From Agrobacterium vaccinii (lineage in GTDB: Bacteria; Pseudomonadota; Alphaproteobacteria; Rhizobiales; Rhizobiaceae), in contig NZ_CP054151.1 in assembly GCF_021310995.1 (NCBI RefSeq), positions 1,309,001 to 1,373,000 of the forward strand: a DNA stretch of 64,000 nucleotides, written 5' to 3'. Positions within the stretch are counted from its first letter, which is position 1. Every line of letters starts with the position of its first letter. Position numbers and translations under genes: made by a program. Below the pieces are notes generated by a model that had not been told where the DNA came from, did no database searches, and saw nothing but the letters and a program-made list of their open reading frames with translations. Shown piece by piece: positions 27,525-35,470 of this stretch.

Positions 27525-28570
27525 GACAGATGGCCAGCTTCCCTCTCAAACTCCTGATGGTGCTGGCAATCATGCTCGTTCCGCTTACCGCCAAAGCCGC
27601 CTCGATTACATCGGCTGATTGGGGTGCTTACAAGGCCGCGTTTCTCGATCCAGCCGGTCGCATCGTGGATACCGGCAACAATAATATCAGCCATAGCGAA
27701 GGTCAGGGCTACAGCATGTGGCTGGCCGTGCTGGCAGATGCTCCCTCGGATTTCGAGCTTATCTGGTCTTTCACGAAGACCGAGCTTCTGGTGCGGGACG
27801 ATGGCCTTGCGGCATGGAAGTGGGACCCGCAGACGCAACCGCATATTTCAGACATCAATAACGCCACCGATGGCGACATCTTGATCGCCTATGCGCTGGC
27901 GCTTGCGGCCAAGCAGTGGAACAGGTCCGATTATGCCGAGGCTGCCGCTTCCATGGCAAAGACGATTGTCACCAAGGCTGTCGTCGTCAGGGCAGGGCGC
28001 ACTCTGCTGTTGCCGGGCACTGCCGGATTTTCTGAAAGTGACAGGCCCGATGGTCCTGTCGTCAACCCGTCCTATCTGATTTTCGAGGCGTTTCCGGTTT
28101 TGAATGAACTGGCGCCATCGCCGCTTTGGGCTGCCTTGAGCAAGGATGGCGTGGCTCAGATCAACGCCTTCGCATTCGGTCCGCGCCAGCTTCCGGCAGA
28201 CTGGGTCTCGCTCAAAACCAAACCGCGCCCGGCGGACGGTTTTCCGCAGGAATTCGGCTATAACTCCGTCAGAATTCCGCTCTATCTTGCCCGCGCGGGT
28301 CTTGGCGATGCGGCTTTGAACGAGCGTTTGCGCTCGGGAATCACTGTTGACGGCGGCAATATGGCGACGTTCGATTTGCGCAGCGGGAAATCCAAAGACG
28401 TGCTCTCGGATGCGGGTTATCGCATCATCCCGGCGCTAATTGCCTGTATTGGCAACAAAACACCCCTTCCAGACGACCTGAAACGCTTCACGTCAACACT
28501 TTATTATCCATCTACGTTGCATCTCTTGGCATTGTCATTCGCGACTCAGACGCGTCAGGATTGCTTATGA
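27521..28570 (+). CDS. celC: GH8 endo-beta-1,4-glucanase of cellulose synthesis (BcsZ/CelC)
   Basis: A 349-residue periplasmic family 8 glycoside hydrolase. A signal peptide (residues 1-26, ending in TAKAA) precedes the catalytic domain. The proton donor glutamate lies in SEGQGYSMW (E60), and the conserved aspartate in NNATDGD (D117) is the second acid. The (alpha/alpha)6 core continues to the C-terminus. The enzyme trims or edits nascent cellulose chains and is required for normal fibril production in Agrobacterium. The start ATG 27521 overlaps the celB stop (ATGA), and its own stop overlaps the start of the next gene in the same way, marking a translationally coupled operon. Confidence 0.93.
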   Translation: MRQMASFPLKLLMVLAIMLVPLTAKAASITSADWGAYKAAFLDPAGRIVDTGNNNISHSEGQGYSMWLAVLADAPSDFELIWSFTKTELLVRDDGLAAWKWDPQTQPHISDINNATDGDILIAYALALAAKQWNRSDYAEAAASMAKTIVTKAVVVRAGRTLLLPGTAGFSESDRPDGPVVNPSYLIFEAFPVLNELAPSPLWAALSKDGVAQINAFAFGPRQLPADWVSLKTKPRPADGFPQEFGYNSVRIPLYLARAGLGDAALNERLRSGITVDGGNMATFDLRSGKSKDVLSDAGYRIIPALIACIGNKTPLPDDLKRFTSTLYYPSTLHLLALSFATQTRQDCL

Positions 28571-30804
28571 TCGGTAAACCGATTTTTATAGCCGCCGCGA
28601 TATTGGCCGTTGGCGGGGTCACCGCCTACCAGTGGCGCGATGAGCTTCTGGGCAGGGTTGCTGCGGTTCACACCACAGGCTCCATTAGAACAGCTGCTTC
28701 CGACAACCGTCTTTCCGTGGTTAAAATGCCTGTGACGAACACGCACGTGGCGCAGAACGACACCGGCTTTGCTCCGCCTGTAACCGTACCTGATCAGACT
28801 CTGGCTCAGGTCTCCCGCCCAGCACCGTCAGCGCCACCTCAGGTCGCCCCCGCCGCATCACAGCCTGTCGTGGTCGACGAAAGTGCGCTACGCTACTTCG
28901 CGTCGCAGGGCGATACGGCCCGTCTTCAGGCAGAAATCGCGCGTCTGAAAGTGCTCTACCCAAGCTGGACGCCACCGGCAGACCCGCTTGCGGTGCCGGA
29001 GCAGGGCGATCCGCAGTTGGAAACCATGTGGCAGCTCTACGCCAATGGACGTTATGCCGAGGTGCGCAAGGCGATTGCAGACCGGCAGGTGGCAGATCCA
29101 GGCTGGCAGCCCCCCTCAAACCTGACCGATATGCTGAAGCTAGCCGAGGCGCGCCAGCGTCTGGTCAATTCGTCCGATCTCAAGCAATATAACGCAGTGG
29201 TGGAAACGGCAGCATCCAACCCGGAACTGCTGACATGTAGTGAGGTGGACGTGCTGTGGCGTTTGGCCGAGGCCTTTGCCCGAACCGATAAGCCAGAACG
29301 CGCCCAAGACGCGTACAATTATGTTCTCAGCAACTGCGATGGCGCGAGCGACCGGCTCGCCACCGTTCAGAAGGCGTCTGCGCTGCTGCCCGTGGATATG
29401 ATGGATAATCTCCTGGCAAAGGAAAAGCCAGGTCTTGACGGACAGATGGAGTTCGATCCGGTCAAGAATGATCTCGCCCGGCAGTTCGTTGCCAATGCGG
29501 GCGAGAAGAAGGACGCCACCGTGCCGCCAGCCTATCTGATGCGGGTGGAGCGTTTGGCTGAAAGCGACAAGCTGGCCAGCGATGCGCTGCTTCTTGGCTG
29601 GTACAACGTCCGTCGTGAAAACAACGTCGATGCAGAAAAGTGGTTTCGCCGCGCGAGGGATGCCGAGGATTCCGCATCCGCGTCGCAGGGGCTTGCGCTC
29701 GCCCTTGTCGCCCGTGGCGATCCGCAGGAAGCCGAAGAGGTCGTGTACAAATGGCGCGACTCGTCTGACGATGCCCGCAAGACCTATCTTGCCGCCACTG
29801 CCAATTTGTTGGCGCTCGATCCGCCCGTCGCGCTGGAGCCCGATGTCTTGAAGCGTGTGGCGGAAGAAGCCGTGGCGCAGAAGGATGCGGCGACGGCGCA
29901 GGAGTTCGGCTGGTATTCGCGTGCGTTCCAGCAGCCGCAACTGGCCGTCCAATGGTTCACAACGGCACTGGGCTGGAAAGCAGATGACGAGCCATCGGCC
30001 TACGGGCTGGCGTTGACCTATCAGGACATGAACAACGTCACCGAGGTCCGGCGACTTCAGCAGCAATGGGGTGCGCAGTCGCCACGCATCCTCGATATCG
30101 GTCGCCCCGAGCGCGATAGTTCGCAAAGCGTGGCAAGCAGTCAGCCGGTTCGCAGCGCCGTTCGTCCGCAACCTGGCACGATGGAGCCGACGGAGGTTGT
30201 TTACCGGCAGGTCGCACCGGCAGCTGCGCCGCGCCAGAACCGTGTGGTAACGCAGACGCAATCGTCACGCAAATCCAGCCGGTGCGGCACGACATACAAC
30301 CCGGATGGTCTACCCCCACAGCAGGCCTTGCAGCAGGGTTGGTGCCTGATGGATGCCAACCGTCCGGCAGAGGCGTTGAAAGCTTTTGGCGCAGCGCTGA
30401 AAAGCGGACCGGATAGCATTCGCAGCGATGCGGCCTATGGCCAGAGCCTAGCCTATTTGCGCATGGGTCTGACGGACAATGCCGCCGTTTCCGCCACCAA
30501 ATCCGGCATGGACCGGACAAAGGCAACGGAACTCCAGATCGCCATTTTAACCGACCGAGCGCTGGCCGCCTACAACAACGGTCAGTACGAGAAAGCCCTT
30601 ATTCTGCTTGATCAGCGCGCCCGCTTTGCAACGGAGCGAAACGACCTGATGGTGATCAGGGGATATGCCTATCTCAACCTGAAGCGGTACGGTGAAGCTA
30701 TTCAGGTGTTCGAGGGTCCGGCCTCCACGGGCCAGAGGGATGCCGTTCGCGGGCTGGCAGCAGCGCGGGATGCGCGTCCGAGCAAGGGTCCGAGCGGGGG
30801 CTGA
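28567..30804 (+). CDS. TPR-rich cellulose operon protein (BcsC-like role uncertain)
   Basis: A 745-residue protein coupled to celC by an ATGA overlap. It begins with a single membrane or signal segment (residues 4-22), then a proline-rich region to about 100, then helical tetratricopeptide-like repeats through most of the length (for example LETMWQLYANGRYAEVRKAI and a clear C-terminal TPR block from about 590). Two cysteines flank a Pro-rich loop near 575-595. In enterobacteria the position after celA-B-Z is held by BcsC, a TPR periplasmic scaffold joined to an outer-membrane beta barrel. Here no barrel is visible, so it may be only the TPR half. The function is inferred from the operon. Confidence 0.8.
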   Translation: MIGKPIFIAAAILAVGGVTAYQWRDELLGRVAAVHTTGSIRTAASDNRLSVVKMPVTNTHVAQNDTGFAPPVTVPDQTLAQVSRPAPSAPPQVAPAASQPVVVDESALRYFASQGDTARLQAEIARLKVLYPSWTPPADPLAVPEQGDPQLETMWQLYANGRYAEVRKAIADRQVADPGWQPPSNLTDMLKLAEARQRLVNSSDLKQYNAVVETAASNPELLTCSEVDVLWRLAEAFARTDKPERAQDAYNYVLSNCDGASDRLATVQKASALLPVDMMDNLLAKEKPGLDGQMEFDPVKNDLARQFVANAGEKKDATVPPAYLMRVERLAESDKLASDALLLGWYNVRRENNVDAEKWFRRARDAEDSASASQGLALALVARGDPQEAEEVVYKWRDSSDDARKTYLAATANLLALDPPVALEPDVLKRVAEEAVAQKDAATAQEFGWYSRAFQQPQLAVQWFTTALGWKADDEPSAYGLALTYQDMNNVTEVRRLQQQWGAQSPRILDIGRPERDSSQSVASSQPVRSAVRPQPGTMEPTEVVYRQVAPAAAPRQNRVVTQTQSSRKSSRCGTTYNPDGLPPQQALQQGWCLMDANRPAEALKAFGAALKSGPDSIRSDAAYGQSLAYLRMGLTDNAAVSATKSGMDRTKATELQIAILTDRALAAYNNGQYEKALILLDQRARFATERNDLMVIRGYAYLNLKRYGEAIQVFEGPASTGQRDAVRGLAAARDARPSKGPSGG

Positions 30805-30826
30805 GAATGCTCTCCCGGGTATTTTT
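30795..30826 (+). terminator. Probable terminator of the cel operon
   Basis: CGGGGG (30795-30800) can pair with CTCCCG (30812-30817), one G-T wobble, and is followed by GGTATTTTTAG. The stem includes the stop codon of the TPR gene. Confidence 0.45.
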
Positions 30827-30906
30827 AGACAGTTTTCATGGAATTCATTGAAAGTTCATGTGCCGGACTATATGTCGTTTCCGATAATGCTATCTGAAAG
30901 ACGACG

Positions 30907-31350
30907 ATGCTGACGAAAAAGGGCAAATACGGGCTGAAAGCCTTGATCGATCTCGCGGGACTGGCCCAGGGAGAGACCGCGTTTGTCAGCGAAATCGCCG
31001 CTCGAAACAACATCCCTAAAAAGTTTCTCGACGCCATCCTGCTGGAACTTCGCAACGAAGGCATGCTTCGCTCGAAGAAGGGCCCCGGCGGTGGATATGC
31101 CCTTTCGAAGTCCGCTTCTGACATTTATATCGGTCAGGTTATTCGCGCCCTTGATGGTCCGCTTGCACCCATTCGTTGCGCAAGCCGCACGGCTTTCGAA
31201 GCCTGCGAGGACTGTTCCGATCCGCAGACCTGTCAGGTGCGCCGGTCCATGACCGATGTGCGCGACGCCATGGCATCCGTGCTCGACACCATGACACTGG
31301 AGCAGTTCGCCTCCAACAAGGCTGATGAGCCCTCTGAACGCACGGCCTGA
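30907..31350 (+). CDS. Rrf2-family transcriptional regulator with cysteine cluster
   Basis: A 147-residue winged-helix regulator. The N-terminal MLTKKGKYGLKALIDLA and the recognition-helix region IPKKFLDAILLELRNEGMLRSKKGPGGGYAL are standard Rrf2 features. Four cysteines, C91, C100, C103 and C109, sit where IscR, NsrR and RirA bind an iron-sulfur cluster, so redox, iron or nitric oxide sensing is plausible. It lies after the cellulose operon with a probable terminator between and converges on a flavin reductase gene. Its targets are not evident. It is too different from RirA, whose N-terminus is MRLTKQTNYAVRML-like, to call it that. Confidence 0.88.
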   Translation: MLTKKGKYGLKALIDLAGLAQGETAFVSEIAARNNIPKKFLDAILLELRNEGMLRSKKGPGGGYALSKSASDIYIGQVIRALDGPLAPIRCASRTAFEACEDCSDPQTCQVRRSMTDVRDAMASVLDTMTLEQFASNKADEPSERTA

Positions 31351-31373
31351 TCGCGGAGTTCTCCGTATCAGGC
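31345..31373. terminator. Bidirectional hairpin between Rrf2 and flavin reductase genes
   Basis: GCCTGAT (31345-31351) pairs with ATCAGGC (31367-31373), and CGGAG with CTCCG continues the stem inside, giving about twelve pairs around a two-base loop. It overlaps the ends of both convergent genes. Confidence 0.6.
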
Positions 31374-31898
31374 GCTGGCTAGGCCGACGTAGCGACCACT
31401 GTGATAGACGAGCGGCGAACCATCGCTTTGCTCCACGGACAGCACCCTGCCGATGATGATCGCATGCGTGTGACGCTCGATCACGTCTTCGACGGCACAG
31501 TCGATCGACGCCAGAGCGCCTTTGAGCGCCAGCGCGCCGCTTTCCAGCGTAAACCACTCAGCATCGGCGTAACGATCGACACCCTTCAGTCCACCAACGC
31601 CTGCGAAACGCGATGCCACATCCTGTTGATCTTCGGACAGAATGTTGACGCAGAAGTGGTTGTAGCGCGCAATGATCGGCCATGTGGACGACGATTTGTT
31701 GATGTTGACGATCATCGTTGCGGGATCCATGGAAAGCGCCGTAGCAGACGTGACGGTCGCGCCCGTACGGTTTGAACCCGTGCCTGCCGTAATGACCGAG
31801 ACGCCGCCTGCAAGGCTGCGCATTGCGGACTTCAACTCATTGGAATCGAATGCCGCTCGTTCACGTTCATCGTGAAGGTATGTCACCGTTGCCGTCAT
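31368..31898 (-). CDS. FMN-binding flavin reductase family protein
   Basis: A 176-residue member of the RutF/HpaC flavin reductase family, which reduces FMN or FAD with NAD(P)H for two-component monooxygenases. Typical parts are LKSAMRSLAGGVSVITAG, the FMN loop GATVTSATALSMDPATMIVNINKSSST and HFCVNILSEDQQDVASRFAG, and the C-terminal HTHAIIIGRVL with YHSGRYVGL. ATG 31898 follows GGAGAG at good spacing, and a TTG at 31913 is unlikely. No partner monooxygenase is in the vicinity. It is transcribed toward the Rrf2 gene, so a redox link is only speculative. Confidence 0.87.
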   Translation of the reverse strand: MTATVTYLHDERERAAFDSNELKSAMRSLAGGVSVITAGTGSNRTGATVTSATALSMDPATMIVNINKSSSTWPIIARYNHFCVNILSEDQQDVASRFAGVGGLKGVDRYADAEWFTLESGALALKGALASIDCAVEDVIERHTHAIIIGRVLSVEQSDGSPLVYHSGRYVGLASA

Positions 31899-32045
31899 CC
31901 TTGTTCTCTCCAAAGCTTTTGTCCCCAGTCTCTGAACGATATCAGCGGGGATGGAGGGCAGGGAGCGAAAGGATTTTATTGTTTAGTGATTTTGTAGAAA
32001 TCTATTGTGGTCTGCGACGGTTTGACGCGCATCCCTGATCGGTTA

Positions 32046-33689
32046 TCAGTGCAGACGCTTTGGCGGCATGCCTGGATCGTTCTGCTCCGGCTCAGTCATC
32101 GCGAACATCATCGAGCCATGCGAAGCCTCGGCTGGTACGAATGAAAGTTGGAGGCGAAGCAGAGCGGATCGTGCCTTTTCGGCATATTGCATGTTTGCCA
32201 TATCGTCCGAATGATAGTTTTGCAAAGTCTCGAAAATGCCTGCCGCGTCTAGCCGCCTGCCTGCCGCCGTCATCGCGACCCCGCATTTGTAAAGGGCTTC
32301 ATGATGGAAAGGCGCGCGCTGGATGACATCCTCGAATATGTTGACAGCACCCATATAGTCACGTTGCGCAAGTCGCGTGTCACCCAGTCGCAGCAGGGCG
32401 GGTAACGGGTTGGCGACCTTTCCGCTGATGGTGAGATAGGCCTGTGCCGCATCTTCCAGATTACCCTTTTCGAACATCAGATTGGCGAGGCCAAATTCGG
32501 CGCCGCTATGGTCGGGTGCTGCATCCAGGACCTGACGGAAAGCCACTTCAGCCTGCCCTTTGGCCCCCTTTTTATAGAGCTGCAAAGCCTGCTGATAGAC
32601 AAAGCGGATCGATAGCGGATGAAGTTTGCCCTGAAGATTGTCTCCAGATCGGGTCTTGAACATTGTGGAGGTAATCGGTTGGTCTTGACCGCCCAGCACG
32701 TATTTATAGGGCTCGTCCCCGCGCAGGAAGTCATAGGTCTTGAAACCCAGTGCAATGGCGCGGCGAATACAATAGCCATGGAGGACGACACCGGGTGCGG
32801 GACGCGCCCAGCTTTCATCACGGCCCGTAATGTAAAACAGGATCGCGCTCTTCTGCCGGTCAATGATGTGGGCGAATGCACCTAGCGGTCGCTCTTCATA
32901 CCACAGGACTGGCACCTCCAGCGTTCCATCGTTGAAACAGTCCATCAGCATTTCGCGTGTGGCGGAAATCAGTGTCTCTGCTCGCTCCGCGCCTTTGGAT
33001 GGCGCCCATTTTATGCGCCATAGATCGAACAGTGCCGTCAGGTCCCGCTCTATGGTCTCAGGTGTGGATATGGTGATGCGATAGCGTGCGTCGCCTTCCA
33101 CTTTCCGGAGGGACTTCACCATTTCCCGGCTCTGGCTGCGCATCGATGTGTTGAGATACTCGTCAAAACTGGACGGCAACGTCAGGGCCGGACAGACGCT
33201 ATTGTTGATGTTGTTCACGATCGCCGGTGCGCTGTCGCGAAACATCACGAGAGGCCCTTGCAACGCGCGTATCATCGCTTCACGGCGGGCAGGTGGCCCG
33301 CACAGATTGTCCAGTTTCAAATGGGTCCAGCGCTGTTCTTTAAGGAAAGCGCAAAAGCCAGCGATGGCATGGTCTTGGTACTCGGGCAGGGTAATGAAGC
33401 CGGTGTAGTCGGCGGCGGAGTTTCCGGCCATGATGATGTCATCGAAAAACCGGCCGGTCTTCTTGTCCTGAAGGGTCACGACACGCAGCGGAAAGAACGC
33501 CACGTAGGGCGCACCCTCCCCCTTTTCCCGCAGTGCCAGAACGAACCATCGACCGCGCCGCTTGAGATAGGCCCTCAGCCATATCCAGGACTGAAAATGC
33601 GTGGCATGGGGGTCGGCTCCATAGACCGCATCCCAGTTCCGCCGAAGGGCGTCGAATCTGCCCCCGGTATCGATGACGTCAATGCGCAT
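32046..33689 (-). CDS. CelD-like GNAT-fold acetyltransferase with C-terminal TPRs
   Basis: A 547-residue cytoplasmic protein. Residues about 1-350 form a tandem GNAT-like domain of the FemAB/CelD type (Acetyltransf_6): HFQSWIWLRAYLKRRG, SMRSQSREMVKSLRKVE, PLGAFAHIIDRQKSAILFYITG and the final YDFLRGDEPYKYVLGG. From about 375 on, tetratricopeptide-like repeats follow (EVAFRQVLDAAPDHSGAEFGLANLMFEKGNLEDA, RLAQRDYMGAVNIFEDVIQRAPFHHEALYKCG). Agrobacterium celD, near celABC, encodes a protein of this acetyltransferase kind, so participation in cellulose synthesis or modification is likely. The TPR extension may correspond to a fused partner. The gene stands alone on the minus strand 1.2 kb from the cel operon. 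Confidence 0.75.
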   Translation of the reverse strand: MRIDVIDTGGRFDALRRNWDAVYGADPHATHFQSWIWLRAYLKRRGRWFVLALREKGEGAPYVAFFPLRVVTLQDKKTGRFFDDIIMAGNSAADYTGFITLPEYQDHAIAGFCAFLKEQRWTHLKLDNLCGPPARREAMIRALQGPLVMFRDSAPAIVNNINNSVCPALTLPSSFDEYLNTSMRSQSREMVKSLRKVEGDARYRITISTPETIERDLTALFDLWRIKWAPSKGAERAETLISATREMLMDCFNDGTLEVPVLWYEERPLGAFAHIIDRQKSAILFYITGRDESWARPAPGVVLHGYCIRRAIALGFKTYDFLRGDEPYKYVLGGQDQPITSTMFKTRSGDNLQGKLHPLSIRFVYQQALQLYKKGAKGQAEVAFRQVLDAAPDHSGAEFGLANLMFEKGNLEDAAQAYLTISGKVANPLPALLRLGDTRLAQRDYMGAVNIFEDVIQRAPFHHEALYKCGVAMTAAGRRLDAAGIFETLQNYHSDDMANMQYAEKARSALLRLQLSFVPAEASHGSMMFAMTEPEQNDPGMPPKRLH

Positions 33690-33805
33690 GGTCCCCTCCC
33701 AACGACGATGTACCTAAGCTTGGGAGGCTTCATTCTATTCGGAAATGTCAGGCGTCAAATATGCCGTTCGGGTGAGGGTGGGGCATCAATTCGGGCTATG
33801 AGGCT

Positions 33806-33853
33806 CGCAAAAACGCGACAGGCCTGCGCCGGGATCACCGGGCAGGCCTGTCG
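33806..33853 (-). terminator. Strong terminator of dctA
   Basis: Read on the minus strand, CGACAGGCCTGC pairs perfectly with GCAGGCCTGTCG (33842-33853 with 33816-33827, twelve pairs) and is followed by GCGTTTTTGC (to 33806). It lies just after the dctA stop. Confidence 0.88.
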
Positions 33854-33873
33854 TTAGTAGGTGGATTGCAGAT

Positions 33874-35214
33874 TTACTCTGCTGGCTGCGGTGTGGTTGT
33901 CGGTGCGACTTCACCGATAACCGGCACTTCCTCGCCGCTGAGAACGCGGGCAAGCTGCGCCTCGTCGAGTTCGCCTTCCCAGCGGGCAACGACGATGGTC
34001 GCAACCGCATTGCCGACGAAGTTCGTCAGCGCGCGGCATTCCGACATGAAGCGGTCGATGCCGAGGATCAACGCCATGCCTGCAACCGGGACCGATGGTA
34101 CGACCGACAGCGTGGCAGCGAGGGTGATGAAGCCTGCACCGGTGATGCCCGCTGCACCCTTGGAGCTCAACATCGCTACGAGCAGCAGGAGGATCTGCTC
34201 ACCGAAGGACAGGTGGATACCCGTTGCCTGCGCGATGAAGAGAGCCGCCAGCGTCATGTAGATGTTGGTGCCATCGAGGTTGAAGGAATAGCCGGTTGGA
34301 ATGACGAGACCGACGACGGAGCGTTTGCAGCCCGCCTTTTCCATCTTGCTCATCAGGCCGGGAAGGGCTGCTTCGGACGACGATGTGCCGAGAACCAGCA
34401 GGAGCTCTTCCTTGATGTAGCGGATCAGCGCGAAGATGGAGAAGCCGTTGTAGCGGCAGACTGCACCGAGCACGACGACGACGAACAGGATCGACGTGAA
34501 GTAGAACGTGCCGATCAGCATCGCAAGGTTGGTGACGGACGATATGCCGTATTTACCGATGGTGAACGCCATGGCACCGAAGGCGCCGATAGGTGCAGCC
34601 TTCATCAGGATCGCGACGAGCTTGAAGATGGGGTACATCAGCGCGTGCATGAAATCGACGACGGGCTTGCCACGATCGCCCACGATGCCGAGCGAAATAC
34701 CGAACAGGACCGAGAAGAACAGGACCTGAAGAATGTCACCATCCGCAAACGCGCCGACGATTGTCGTCGGGATGATGTTCATCAGGAAGCCGGTGATCGA
34801 CTGTTCATGGGCCTTTGCTGCGTAGGTCGCGACGGCAGAACCATCCAGCGTGGCCGGATCGATGTTCATACCAGCGCCCGGCTGGACGACATTGGCAACG
34901 ATGAGGCCGATGATGAGGGCGAGCGTCGAGAATGTCAGGAAGTAGATCATTGCCTTACCGGCAACGCGACCCACCTTCTTCATGTCGTTCATGCCGGCGA
35001 TGCCGGTTGCGACGGTCAGGAAGATGACGGGGGCGATGATCATCTTGACCAGACGAATAAAGCCATCGCCCAGAGGCTTCAGCTGTTCGCCAAGCTGCGG
35101 GTTGAAATGGCCGAGCGCAATACCGGCGATAATCGCAACGATGACCTGAAAATACAGGTGGCGGTAAAATGGCAATTTGACGTGGCTTGATGCCACGGCG
35201 GTGCTATCAATCAT
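33874..35214 (-). CDS. dctA: C4-dicarboxylate/proton symporter DctA
   Basis: A 446-residue inner membrane carrier of the DAACS family taking up succinate, fumarate and malate. It has about eight helices and two re-entrant loops. Family signatures are [25 protein letters not shown], the serine-rich [13 protein letters not shown], and the [10 protein letters not shown] segment of the transport core. The start is ATG 35214, immediately behind GAGGAGGAAC. Divergent dctB-dctD, a consensus sigma-54 promoter and two DctD sites lie upstream, matching the rhizobial dct locus. In symbiotic relatives dicarboxylates are the main carbon supply. Confidence 0.97.
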   Translation of the reverse strand: MIDSTAVASSHVKLPFYRHLYFQVIVAIIAGIALGHFNPQLGEQLKPLGDGFIRLVKMIIAPVIFLTVATGIAGMNDMKKVGRVAGKAMIYFLTFSTLALIIGLIVANVVQPGAGMNIDPATLDGSAVATYAAKAHEQSITGFLMNIIPTTIVGAFADGDILQVLFFSVLFGISLGIVGDRGKPVVDFMHALMYPIFKLVAILMKAAPIGAFGAMAFTIGKYGISSVTNLAMLIGTFYFTSILFVVVVLGAVCRYNGFSIFALIRYIKEELLLVLGTSSSEAALPGLMSKMEKAGCKRSVVGLVIPTGYSFNLDGTNIYMTLAALFIAQATGIHLSFGEQILLLLVAMLSSKGAAGITGAGFITLAATLSVVPSVPVAGMALILGIDRFMSECRALTNFVGNAVATIVVARWEGELDEAQLARVLSGEEVPVIGEVAPTTTPQPAE

Positions 35215-35304
35215 TTTTGTTCCTCCTCGGTCATAACCCTGCCTGCTGGCCTCCCGGGTCTGCCGTTCGTGGTTCACGGCCAATGACCGTTCGTTGACGC
35301 TTCT

Positions 35305-35320
35305 TGCAAAGACCGTGCCA
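35305..35320 (-). promoter_or_regulatory. Sigma-54 (-24/-12) promoter of dctA
   Basis: On the minus strand the sequence is TGGCACGGTCTTTGCA, which fits the TGGCAC-N5-TTGCA consensus for RpoN at every key position with the correct GG-GC spacing. It is about 90 bases upstream of the dctA ATG. Confidence 0.93.
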
Positions 35321-35393
35321 AAAACTTGATTGAAATTATAAAGTGTTGAAAAAAAATGATTTTAAATACACTGGCAACAATACAATACTGGCC

Positions 35394-35444
35394 TGTGCGG
35401 ATTTCCGCGCGTGATATCTTGCATTCTGTGCGGAAATCCACACA
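35394..35444. promoter_or_regulatory. Two tandem DctD binding sites
   Basis: TGTGCGGATTTCCGCGCG (35394-35411) and TGTGCGGAAATCCACACA (35427-35444) are related near-palindromes with the shared half-site TGTGCGGA, 33 bases apart. They lie about 75 and 107 bases upstream of the -24 element, where rhizobial dctA promoters bind phosphorylated DctD. Confidence 0.88.
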
Positions 35445-35470
35445 TTAAGGTCGAGATATAGAGAAGATAT

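Noticed and set aside
29140..30261. A 373-codon open frame on the minus strand
   Set aside because: Antisense to the TPR protein of the cellulose operon, whose ATGA coupling and repeats support the plus strand.
34213..35190. A 325-codon open frame on the plus strand rich in D, E, R and Q
   Set aside because: Antisense to dctA. The charged composition is the mirror of a hydrophobic membrane protein.
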